From: JANSYA01 sp965243385 | Lineage (GTDB): Bacteria > Spirochaetota > Leptospiria > Leptospirales > Leptonemataceae | Assembly: GCA_965243385.1 (NCBI GenBank) | Contig: CBDEUV010000002.1 | Coordinates: 6,138,001 to 6,202,000, forward strand | Reading direction: 5' to 3' | DNA length: 64,000 nucleotides | Shown: positions 8,955-16,697 of the stretch, one piece after another | Position numbering within the stretch: position 1 is the first letter of the stretch | Layout of the letters: every line of letters begins with the position of its first letter | Translations under genes and position numbers: made by a program | Notes under the pieces: generated by a model | Databases searched by the model: none | Seen by the model: the letters and a program-made list of their open reading frames with translations, nothing else | Told to the model about the DNA's origin: nothing

Positions 8955-9461
8955 ATGCAAATGACTCACTGGATTGCTCCTCTCTTTGCGCTCTGGGCGC
9001 TCGCATTGGTGATGGTGCTCGTGCGCCGGAGCATTCCGCTGGTCTGGCGGCTGAGCGCGCTCTTCGTTTTCGTCTTCTATGCAGCGTGGTATACACCCGA
9101 GTTATTCGGGCCGATTGCGAGCGAGTGGCTGGAGCGACCCGTCGCGCAGGCAGCACTCTTTTTGGTCGCACTGATTCGAATTTTGCCGGTGATCCTGCTC
9201 TTCGCCTGGCCGGCGCTGCTCTTTCTGGCCAGCCGCGAACGCACGGCGGAAGCGGCCGGGCGGCATCTGCGAACACTGACGGTGCTCACATTGTTTTACT
9301 GGGTATTCTGGCTGTCGGCCTACGCACGCGGCGTGGATTTGAGCGCCGACGGTTTAGAACGCGAAATGCACGAGCTCCTGGAGCTGCCGGCGGCCGTGGA
9401 GCGCGAAATTCAGGAACTGGATCTGCCGGAACTCCCCGAGCCGCCCTCGGGCGACAACTGA
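8955..9461 (+). CDS. Small integral membrane protein, function unknown
   Basis: A 168-residue protein starting 4 nt after pdxA. Four hydrophobic segments are visible (about residues 8-25, 30-50, 68-90 and 102-118). They are followed by an acidic C-terminal tail of about 50 residues with repeated ELxEL/ELPELPE patterns. I recognise no family. The C-terminal 52 bp overlap the 3' end of the convergent glycosyltransferase gene. Base composition and frame usage match the neighbours, so I take it as real. Confidence 0.75.
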   Translation: MQMTHWIAPLFALWALALVMVLVRRSIPLVWRLSALFVFVFYAAWYTPELFGPIASEWLERPVAQAALFLVALIRILPVILLFAWPALLFLASRERTAEAAGRHLRTLTVLTLFYWVFWLSAYARGVDLSADGLEREMHELLELPAAVEREIQELDLPELPEPPSGDN

Positions 9462-10621
9462 GGCTCATTCAACAGCGCGCCGATTCGGGCGTGCGCCACT
9501 GCGAACCCCACAGCCAGCCCAAAGGCCGCGAGCAGCACATAAACAACCGGCACCGCCGCCAGTTTCATGGCCGCGGGTATGAGCATCAGTGCGTTGAAGC
9601 CGCCGTACAGACTCACGACTCGCGCGGCGCTCCAGCCCCTTTGAAAGAGGATCTGATACATGTGTTCGCGATGCGCGCGCAGGACGTTTTGTCCGCGGCG
9701 CAATCGGCGCAGGAGCGTCAGGCCCGGATCCAGTAGAAACGGCATCCAGAGCAGAGTCATCAACAACAGATCGGCGCCGGTGGGTGCAGCTTCCATGAGA
9801 GTCAGGTGCATCGAGATTTCGGCCGGCAGCGATTCGGCGTTCCAGGGAAAGATCAACGCCAGAAAACCCAGGAGAAAGCCCAGAAAATGCGAGCCGATGT
9901 CGCCCATAAAGATCCGGGCCGGCGGCAGGTTCCACACCAGGAAACCCAGCAGGCCCGCCGCCAGGGCGAAGAGCAGCACAGCCAGGGTCTGGTAGGCGAA
10001 GGCGGCCCCGGGGCCCGGGTTGAGCGCACCCGCGACCGAATCCGGAGCGGCCGGCGGTCCCGGGTCGGCCAGACTGGCGGGGATGTCGAGCCAGAGCGCG
10101 GCCCCGAAGACCAGCGCTATAAACCAGGCCTGGATCGTGGCCAGCCCGTCCATGCCATCCATGAAATTAAAGAAATTTATACACATTAAGATCCAGAAGA
10201 CCTGGATCAGTAGCACCGGCCAGCCCTGCAGCTCAAGAATGCCGAAGAGGTTGATGCGATCGGGCGCTCCGAGGGCGCAGACCAATAGCGCGACGGCGAA
10301 TTCGAAAGTCAGGCGAGTCAGGGCGGGGAGGGCGAACGCGTCGTCCATCAGGCCGAGTCCCGTAATCAGTACGCTGCCGATGAGTACGGCGTACATCGTA
10401 AGGCTTCGCGCGCCCGGATACAGAATCAGGATGATGATGAAGAACGCCAGAAAGGTCAGGCTGAATGAAAGTCCGCCGCCGCGGGGCATGGTCCGCTGAT
10501 GCAGCGAGCGCTGATTGGGCACGTCGGGTAAGAAATTCGGCACCAGAATCAAATAACCCGCGATCACCAGACTGATCACGAAAGAGAGCACGACCAGCAG
10601 GATTTGAAAGGTGGACGACAT
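9410..10621 (-). CDS. Undecaprenyl-phosphate sugar-1-phosphate transferase (MraY/WecA family)
   Basis: A 403-residue polytopic membrane enzyme that transfers a sugar-1-phosphate from a UDP-sugar to a polyprenyl phosphate, the first step of O-antigen or related glycan synthesis. Landmarks: an MPRGGG loop after the first membrane segment (WecA type, near residue 45), MDDAF near 97, the catalytic NFMDGMDGLA motif near 150, and MGDIGSHFLGF near 240, followed by a cytoplasmic HREHMYQ motif near 328. About eleven hydrophobic segments are present. The N terminus fits WecA/WbpL better than MraY. The last residues are low-complexity Ser/Gly and overlap the end of the convergent membrane-protein gene. 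Confidence 0.9.
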   Translation of the reverse strand: MSSTFQILLVVLSFVISLVIAGYLILVPNFLPDVPNQRSLHQRTMPRGGGLSFSLTFLAFFIIILILYPGARSLTMYAVLIGSVLITGLGLMDDAFALPALTRLTFEFAVALLVCALGAPDRINLFGILELQGWPVLLIQVFWILMCINFFNFMDGMDGLATIQAWFIALVFGAALWLDIPASLADPGPPAAPDSVAGALNPGPGAAFAYQTLAVLLFALAAGLLGFLVWNLPPARIFMGDIGSHFLGFLLGFLALIFPWNAESLPAEISMHLTLMEAAPTGADLLLMTLLWMPFLLDPGLTLLRRLRRGQNVLRAHREHMYQILFQRGWSAARVVSLYGGFNALMLIPAAMKLAAVPVVYVLLAAFGLAVGFAVAHARIGALLNEPQLSPEGGSGSSGRSSS

Positions 10622-10688
10622 GGTGCGCGGTCAAAGTGTAGACAAATTCGGTGCTTTCAAGAATTTGTTAGCACAGGCGGAAATGCTT

Positions 10689-11579
10689 ATGACCATTGAT
10701 TTCCACGGAGTTTATACGGCAATCATCACCCCGTTTCAGAACGAAGGCCGCAGCATCGACTACGGCGCCTATCGTGAATTGATCGAACGGCAGGTCGCCG
10801 CGGGAGTCTCCGGCATCGTTCCCTGCGGGACCACCGGCGAGTCGCCGACGCTCACCCATCCCGAGCACCGGGAACTGATTCGCAAAACGGTCGAACTGGT
10901 CGCCGGCCGGACGCTGGTTGTCGCCGGGACCGGCTCGAATTCCACCGCGGAGGCCATCGCGCTGACCGAAGAAGCGTGCGGGGACGGAGCCGACGCCGTC
11001 ATGCTGGTCAATCCCTATTACAATAAACCTTCCCAGGAAGGTCTCTATCGTCATTTTAAGACTGTTGCGGAAGCATCAAAAAAGCCGGTCGTGCTCTACA
11101 ATATCAAAGGCCGTACCGCGATCAATCTGGAAGTCGATTCGCTCGTGCGCCTGCTGGACGTTCCGAATATCGCGGCGGTGAAGGAAGCCAGCGGCGACCC
11201 CGGCCAGATGGCGCGGGTGCAGCGGGCCTGTGGCGATCGTCTGGCGATGCTTTCCGGCGACGACAATATCACGCCGGCGCTGATGGGACTGGGCGGTCGC
11301 GGGGTGATTTCGGTCGCTTCGAATATCTACCCCAAACGACTGGTGCGTATGGTGAACCATTATCTGGCCGGCGATTTCGGGGCCGGGAATTCTGTCTTTT
11401 ACGAGTTGCTGGATTTTATGAACGCGCTCTTCTGGGATTCGAATCCGGGGCCGGTCAAAGCGGCCGCCGCAATTCTGGGGTATGCGTCGGCGTCCGTCCG
11501 GTTGCCGCTCGTGCAATTTGAAGGTCCGCAGCGCGACGAGCTGGGGCGGCTGATCGAAGAGCTCGGCGAAGACCGCTAA
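10689..11579 (+). CDS. dapA: 4-hydroxy-tetrahydrodipicolinate synthase
   Basis: It condenses pyruvate with aspartate semialdehyde, the entry step to diaminopimelate and lysine. I choose the ATG at 10689: AGGCGGA lies 7 nt upstream and the 296-residue product then has the normal DapA length; longer versions run into the divergent promoter region. The Schiff-base lysine is K165 (AAVKEAS), the catalytic tyrosine Y137 (VLYN), and the GTTGES loop is at 47-52. The loop after the tyrosine reads YNIKGRT instead of the common YNVPGRT. It is followed by dapB after 116 bp and heads the diaminopimelate/c-di-AMP run. Confidence 0.95.
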   Translation: MTIDFHGVYTAIITPFQNEGRSIDYGAYRELIERQVAAGVSGIVPCGTTGESPTLTHPEHRELIRKTVELVAGRTLVVAGTGSNSTAEAIALTEEACGDGADAVMLVNPYYNKPSQEGLYRHFKTVAEASKKPVVLYNIKGRTAINLEVDSLVRLLDVPNIAAVKEASGDPGQMARVQRACGDRLAMLSGDDNITPALMGLGGRGVISVASNIYPKRLVRMVNHYLAGDFGAGNSVFYELLDFMNALFWDSNPGPVKAAAAILGYASASVRLPLVQFEGPQRDELGRLIEELGEDR

Positions 11580-11695
11580 ATTGTATATTCAGAAAGCCTG
11601 CGGTTCCGAGTTGGGGATCGCCGGCGTCGCCGCGAAGTGTACGGGCGGAACCGGGTCACCGTGGCTTTCGACTCGAGCCGGAACAGCTGGATAGA

Positions 11696-12547
11696 ATGAA
11701 CGAAACATCATCGAACAAAACAGTCTCTTTCGCCATGCTGGGCGCCGGAGGCCGCATGGGCCGCGCCATCATAGGCCTGGTGCCGACGGTCGGCGCCGGC
11801 CGGATTCAACTGAGTGGCGCGCTGGAGCGGCCGGGTTCCTCACAGCTGGGCGTCGATGCGGGCGAGCTGGCAGGCTGGCAGGATGCGGCGGGCGGCGCCC
11901 GGAAAGCGGGCGTGCTCCTGACGGATCGACCGGAGGAAGCGCTCGCGGGCGCCGACGTGGCCATCGACTTCACGGCGCCGGGCACGACCCTCGAGGTCGC
12001 CGATATTTGCGCGCAGCGCGGAGTCGCGCTCCTGGTGGGCACTACCGGTTTCACTGACGATGAAAGGCGGCGTCTTGCAGCATACGCGGATCGCATCCCG
12101 CTTTTGATCGCGCCCAACATGTCGCTGGGCGTGAATCTCCTCTTCTATCTCAGTGGAGTTGCCGCGCGGGGACTTGGCGGTTTCGAAGCGGAGATCACTG
12201 AAATCCATCATCACCATAAGAAAGACGCGCCGTCCGGGACCGCGCAGCGACTCAAAGAAGTCGTATTAGAAAACCAGAACCTGGACGAATCGAACGTGGT
12301 ATACGGCCGTCAGGGCATCGGCGATCCGCGGCCGGCGACCGAGGTCGGCGTGCACGCCCTGCGCGGGGGCGACGTGGTCGGCGAACACACGGTCTTCTTT
12401 TTCGGCGACGGCGAACGCATCGAATTGACCCATCGCGCGACGTCTCGCTCGACCTTCGCCTCGGGCGCGCTGGCTGCGGCGCAATTTCTGGCCGGGCGGG
12501 CGCCCGGCGAATACTCCATGAACGACGTACTGCAGATTCGCGGATGA
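11696..12547 (+). CDS. dapB: 4-hydroxy-tetrahydrodipicolinate reductase
   Basis: It reduces the DapA product with NAD(P)H. The 283-residue protein has the N-terminal Rossmann motif GAGGRMGRAI (about 14-23), VGTTGF near 120, and the catalytic block EIHHHHKKDAPSGTA near 165-180, which holds the catalytic His and Lys and the substrate-binding Gly-Thr. The stop overlaps the cdaA start by 4 nt (ATGA), indicating translational coupling. The 116-bp gap upstream carries no recognisable riboswitch. Confidence 0.96.
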   Translation: MNETSSNKTVSFAMLGAGGRMGRAIIGLVPTVGAGRIQLSGALERPGSSQLGVDAGELAGWQDAAGGARKAGVLLTDRPEEALAGADVAIDFTAPGTTLEVADICAQRGVALLVGTTGFTDDERRRLAAYADRIPLLIAPNMSLGVNLLFYLSGVAARGLGGFEAEITEIHHHHKKDAPSGTAQRLKEVVLENQNLDESNVVYGRQGIGDPRPATEVGVHALRGGDVVGEHTVFFFGDGERIELTHRATSRSTFASGALAAAQFLAGRAPGEYSMNDVLQIRG

Positions 12548-13473
12548 TCGACTTTTTCGAAAACAGAAGCTGGTTCGATGTTCTGATCATCGCGGTGGAT
12601 ATCGCCGCGGTGGCCTATATTACGTATCGCGCGTTCATTCTATTGAATCGTACGCGCGCCTTTCAGTTGCTGCTGGGAGTGGCGCTGATTCTGGGCGTCA
12701 ACGTAATCGCCCGCTATTTTAATCTGCGCACGCTCGCCTGGATCATCGAAAACGCGACCGCGTATCTGGTCTTCGCGCTGATCGTGCTCCTGCAACAGGA
12801 ACTGAAGCGCCTGGTCTCCGAAATCGGTCAGATGCGCATCTTCCGGTATTTTAATCGCAACCCCGAAGTTCCGCTCGAAGCGATCGCGGAAGCCGTAAAG
12901 ACGATGGCGTCCGCGCGCATCGGTTCGATCATCATCATCGTTAAGACCATTCGTCCCGACACGATCATCGAGCGGGCCGTGGCTGTGGACGGTGCGGTTT
13001 CGGCGGAATTGCTTCAGACCATCTTTCACAAGGATACGCCGCTGCACGACGGGGCGGTGTTTATCGAAGGCAATCGGGTCGTCGCCGCGTCCTGCTATCT
13101 ACCGCTTTCGGATTCACGAGCTCTCAAACGAACGCACGGTGCCCGGCACCGGGCGGGTATGGGTATCTCCGAAGAGTCCGACGGCGTGGTGCTGGTGACC
13201 TCCGAAGAGACCGGCAAAATCAGCGTAATGTACAACGGCGAATTAAAGGTGCCGGTCCGACCCGCGGAGCTGGTGCCGCTCGTCGAGTATTTGTTGAATG
13301 ACCCGGCGCCGAAGCTGCTGGAAGCGCCGCCCGAAGGCGGCCGCGACGGCGATAGACCGGAAAAGGAGCGAGGCGATAAAGGCGAACGCAAGTCGCGCGG
13401 CCAGGTGAAAGGCGAAGACGGGAAATCTTCAAAATCGGGGTCGGCTAAAGGCGAGGAGTCGCCGTCGAAATGA
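12544..13473 (+). CDS. cdaA: Diadenylate cyclase (c-di-AMP synthase), CdaA/DacA type
   Basis: It makes cyclic di-AMP from two ATP at the inner membrane. Three hydrophobic segments lie in the first ~90 residues, followed by the DAC (DisA_N) domain with the active-site motifs DGA (169-171) and RHR (201-203). The N-terminal membrane layout is that of CdaA, not DisA or CdaS. Residues ~262-309 form a long, highly charged Lys/Glu/Gly/Ser tail that is not part of the DAC fold. It overlaps dapB by 4 nt and cdaR by 4 nt, so the cyclase is built into a cell-wall precursor operon. Confidence 0.95.
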   Translation: MIDFFENRSWFDVLIIAVDIAAVAYITYRAFILLNRTRAFQLLLGVALILGVNVIARYFNLRTLAWIIENATAYLVFALIVLLQQELKRLVSEIGQMRIFRYFNRNPEVPLEAIAEAVKTMASARIGSIIIIVKTIRPDTIIERAVAVDGAVSAELLQTIFHKDTPLHDGAVFIEGNRVVAASCYLPLSDSRALKRTHGARHRAGMGISEESDGVVLVTSEETGKISVMYNGELKVPVRPAELVPLVEYLLNDPAPKLLEAPPEGGRDGDRPEKERGDKGERKSRGQVKGEDGKSSKSGSAKGEESPSK

Positions 13474-14486
13474 ATCGATTGCTCAAAAACTGGAGATTGA
13501 AAACCGGCAGTCTGGCGATCGCCGTCTTTTTGGCGATCTATGTGCAGTACAGCCACAACGTGAGCCGGACTGTTAACGTGCGCGTGGCTGATATTCCGCT
13601 TCCGGAAGACCTCTTGCTGGCGGCACGGGTGCCTTCGTTTCTCGAGGTTACCTTCTACGGCTCGCGCGATCTGATCGATCTGGAGCCGTCCGAGTTTCGC
13701 ATCGTATTGAAAAAATCGAATCCGCGGGCCGGTGAAAACGATTATCGCGCCGAGTTGACTCCGGATCTACCCGAGAATATTACCGCCACCTATACGGACC
13801 GCCTGAAAGTATATCTGGATCGCGCCGATTCGCGCATGCTGCCCGTGATTCCGGCACTCGATTTAACGCTCAAAGGCGAACTGCAGCTGGGTTACGTCGC
13901 AACCGAGCCCCCCGCGATTCGCATTCGTGGACCGTTTCAGAACCTGTCGACGATGGATCGCCTGGGGACCGAGTCGATTCGCATGCAGAGCAGCATCGCC
14001 CGCCAGGAGTCCGCCGCGAAAATCCCCGTCGCCGGCTTGCCGGACCTGGTCGAAGTGCCCACCGGGCAGACCGATTCGGTGAATGTGAGCGTGCGTTTGC
14101 TCCAATCCGACTGGCGCGATCAGGACGACCTGACGTTGATCGAAGACGTGCCGGTGCGTTGTTTTAATGAGATCCGTGGACTGGAAATGAAGGTCGTGGG
14201 CGACGAGACGGTGGATATATTTATCGCCCGGGAGCCGCCGGGTCTCGCAAGGGATCAGTTGCGCGCTTTCGTTTTCTGTCCGGTGTACTACGACGAGGAT
14301 CAGGCGGCGGTCAAACCTTCGTTCTTAATCAAGAATCTTCCGGTGTTTATCAACGATCGGCTCCGCCGCAGCAATCTCGATATCCTGAATGTGAGTCCCG
14401 CGCGCGTCGACCTGCAGTTTGAAAAGGCGGAGGTGCGCGTTCCGACTGAAGAGACCCAGGGATTTAAGGAACACGTGCTGCCATGA
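13470..14486 (+). CDS. cdaR: YbbR-domain protein, CdaA regulator
   Basis: A 338-residue protein with one N-terminal membrane segment (about residues 12-28, GSLAIAVFLAIYVQY) and an extracytoplasmic part of YbbR-like repeats. The repeats show alternating V..V-P-x-G strands and repeated VTFYG/LKVYLD-type edges. CdaR binds and modulates CdaA in Firmicutes; the pairing here by a 4-nt overlap supports the same role. The gene also overlaps acpS by 4 nt. The usual glmM partner of the Firmicutes operon is not here. Confidence 0.85.
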   Translation: MNRLLKNWRLKTGSLAIAVFLAIYVQYSHNVSRTVNVRVADIPLPEDLLLAARVPSFLEVTFYGSRDLIDLEPSEFRIVLKKSNPRAGENDYRAELTPDLPENITATYTDRLKVYLDRADSRMLPVIPALDLTLKGELQLGYVATEPPAIRIRGPFQNLSTMDRLGTESIRMQSSIARQESAAKIPVAGLPDLVEVPTGQTDSVNVSVRLLQSDWRDQDDLTLIEDVPVRCFNEIRGLEMKVVGDETVDIFIAREPPGLARDQLRAFVFCPVYYDEDQAAVKPSFLIKNLPVFINDRLRRSNLDILNVSPARVDLQFEKAEVRVPTEETQGFKEHVLP

Positions 14487-14863
14487 TTTTGGGAATGGGA
14501 ACGGACATCGTCGAGAACGATCGGATTCGCGAGGTATACGAAAAGCACGGCCGCCGGTTTTTGAATCGAATCTTCACCGAAGAAGAGATACAGTACAGTC
14601 TTTCGCATGAGGATCCGGTTCCGTATCTTTCCGCGCGCTTCGCGGTGAAAGAGGCGCTGGTCAAAGCTCTGAGTCTGCCCGGCGGCGCCGGCTTAAGCTG
14701 GCGCGACGTCGAAGTCGCAGGCAAGATTTTCGGAAAAAAGGAATTGGTGCTGCACAACAAAGCCCGCGACATCGCAGCCGAAAAAGGCGCCAATCGCTAT
14801 CACATTTCGCTTTCGCACAGCCGCAATATGAGTCTGGCGGTCGTGATTCTCGAGAAAGTGTAA
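14483..14863 (+). CDS. acpS: Holo-[acyl-carrier-protein] synthase
   Basis: It transfers 4'-phosphopantetheine from CoA to a serine of acyl carrier protein. The 126-residue length is typical. Motifs: GMGTDIVEN at 4-12 (Mg-binding Asp), FTEEEIQYS, and the signature ARFAVKEALVKAL near 51-63 (second metal ligand Glu and catalytic Lys); the C terminus has the ISLSHSRNMSLAVV strand. It is the last gene of the dapA-acpS run, joined to cdaR by ATGA. Confidence 0.96.
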   Translation: MILGMGTDIVENDRIREVYEKHGRRFLNRIFTEEEIQYSLSHEDPVPYLSARFAVKEALVKALSLPGGAGLSWRDVEVAGKIFGKKELVLHNKARDIAAEKGANRYHISLSHSRNMSLAVVILEKV

Positions 14864-14886
14864 GCCCCCTGTCCAGGTACACCTCG

Positions 14887-14915
14887 CCCGCCCCCGTGGG
14901 GGGATTGGAGGCGGG
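14887..14915 (+). terminator. Possible terminator hairpin after acpS
   Basis: CCCGCC at 14887-14892 pairs with GGCGGG at 14910-14915, with an inner CCC/GGG pairing. A T-rich stretch follows about 10 nt later (TTGTTTCAATTT). It lacks an immediate U-tract, so it is a weak call. The rest of the 193-bp gap to ppx holds no gene. Confidence 0.35.
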
Positions 14916-15056
14916 TCTGCCTCGATTGTTTCAATTTCTCGTGGAGCGCGGCGTGGCGAAGCGACCGGCGATCCTATCACAAAAAATGCCCGGCGGCAAG
15001 CGAAACCTGTCACAGGGGTCGGCTATACTATAATGGGGAAGGCCGGCCCGGCTGAC

Positions 15057-16697
15057 TCACGGATCGCCCCGTCCCCCGCCGACTTCGCGGAACTCCAGCG
15101 GCATGCCCAGAAATTTCTTGAGCGCGTCGGAGCGGGCTTCGGCGGCCCAGCGTTCCAGCGAGAGGTCCCGCGGCCGGCGGGGAAAATCGCGGCGGGCCTG
15201 CAGTCCCAGTACGAGCGTCCCGTTTTCGCGGTCGATCGTCAGATCCGCGACCGACTGTTTATTGCCACGATCGAGCCCGACTGCGATGCGCAGAATCGCG
15301 CTGAACAGTTGAATGCGTTCCTGCAGTTCCGGCGCGAGAATCGCGAAGTCCGTATGTTTCCGCGAAGGCAGGGCCTTGCGATGGTACCGGGCTGTAAGCG
15401 CGATGACTTCGATCTCGTCGCGGGTGAATCCGAGCAGGGCGTCCGTATTCTTGATAATATAGTAGCTGTGTTTGTGATGTCCGGAGTGCGCGATCTGCAG
15501 GCCCACATTGTGCAAGACTCCCGCGACCTCAAGCAGCAGGCTGTCGTTTAATTCGAGGGCGTCCGCCTGTACGACGCCCAGCAGCGCCAGTCCATCGAGG
15601 ATGCGCACCGCCAGATTCGCAGTATGCCAGGCACTGCGGTTTTCCGGCGTATCGCGCCCGAGCAGATGATCGGCGAGCTGGCGCACGGAGTTGCGACGAA
15701 TATCCGGCGCGACCGTTCGTCCGCCGCTGCGTCTTGCAACCGTATCGGCTACCACGCCTTCGCGCAGCGCGTACGGCGAGATTAACATTTCGCGAATGTC
15801 GAGCAGGTCGAAAATTTCCTGCAAGAGAATCGCCCCGCCCACGATGATATCCGCTCGCTTATCGTCGAGCCCTGGCAGTTTCGCCCGGCGATGATGGGTC
15901 GGCACCTCCACGATTTTTTCGACCACCCGATCCAGACCGGCGCGACTCAGGCGCAGGTCGGCCTTATCGTCGGGAAAGAGATAGCCGTCCGGGTTTTCGC
16001 CGGAACCGGCCCCGGTTTCGGGTGCGAGCATCGCCGCCATCGCGGCCAGGGTTTCGGCGGTTCCGGAGCTGCCGACCGCGGTTTCGAAACCGATGTGGTG
16101 TAAATCCTCGACGACGCCGGAGAGATCCACGCGAATCATATTGCGGCATTTTTCGACGTCGGCCGCCTTTAAGGGTTCTTCAGCAAAAAACCGGTCTTTC
16201 AAACGAATGGCGCCCAGCTTGCGCGAAACCGCGTAGTCCGGCTGGCCGGCGGTGCCGATCAGGATTTCCGTCGAGCCCCCGCCGATGTCCACAATCAGGA
16301 TTTTTTTTTCATAGAGCGGCAGCGCCTGCAAGATACCCAGATAAATCAGGCGGGCCTCTTCGGTGCCCTGGATGACTTCGATATCCAGACCGAGTTTTTT
16401 TCGCACGAGCGCCAGGAAATCGTTTTTGTTCCGGGCTTCGCGTACGGCCGACGTGGCCACCGCGCGAATGCGAGCGTCGTGGCTGCGGGCGATGCGCACG
16501 AAACGATCGAGGGTGTCCAGACCTCGCTCCATGGCGTCGTCGGCGATTAAGCCCAGGTCGCCGCCTCCGCTGCCCAGGCGCACCGCTTCTTTTTCGTCGG
16601 CGATGGTTTCCGTTTTCCCGTTTTCGAGAACCCGCACCACGACCAGATGAAACGAGTTGGTGCCGAGGTCGATGGCCGCCAGCTTTTCGGAATTCAC
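15057..16697 (-). CDS. ppx: Ppx/GppA family exopolyphosphatase
   Basis: A 546-residue member of the ASKHA phosphatases that hydrolyse polyphosphate and/or pppGpp. The N terminus has the phosphate-1 loop AAIDLGTNSFHLVV (about 7-20); the second phosphate loop IVDIGGGSTEILIG is near 138-152, and a VGSSGTAET motif is near 205. The C-terminal ~220 residues are the helical HD-like domain, with HNVG followed by SGHHKHS near 395-410. Both domains are present, so it is a long Ppx/GppA form. The start overlaps the end of the MutS-like gene by 4 nt. Ppx and GppA cannot be told apart from sequence alone. Confidence 0.92.
   Translation of the reverse strand: MNSEKLAAIDLGTNSFHLVVVRVLENGKTETIADEKEAVRLGSGGGDLGLIADDAMERGLDTLDRFVRIARSHDARIRAVATSAVREARNKNDFLALVRKKLGLDIEVIQGTEEARLIYLGILQALPLYEKKILIVDIGGGSTEILIGTAGQPDYAVSRKLGAIRLKDRFFAEEPLKAADVEKCRNMIRVDLSGVVEDLHHIGFETAVGSSGTAETLAAMAAMLAPETGAGSGENPDGYLFPDDKADLRLSRAGLDRVVEKIVEVPTHHRRAKLPGLDDKRADIIVGGAILLQEIFDLLDIREMLISPYALREGVVADTVARRSGGRTVAPDIRRNSVRQLADHLLGRDTPENRSAWHTANLAVRILDGLALLGVVQADALELNDSLLLEVAGVLHNVGLQIAHSGHHKHSYYIIKNTDALLGFTRDEIEVIALTARYHRKALPSRKHTDFAILAPELQERIQLFSAILRIAVGLDRGNKQSVADLTIDRENGTLVLGLQARRDFPRRPRDLSLERWAAEARSDALKKFLGMPLEFREVGGGRGDP

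Noticed and set aside
11663..11679. T-loop-like sequence GGCTTTCGACTCGAGCC upstream of dapB, considered as a tRNA remnant
   Set aside because: The stem and loop lengths do not fit a T arm and no acceptor, D or anticodon arm can be paired around it.
15007..15034. CTGTCA, 16 nt, TATAAT promoter-like match on the plus strand
   Set aside because: It points into the 3' end of ppx with no gene downstream on that strand; a small RNA is possible but nothing supports one.
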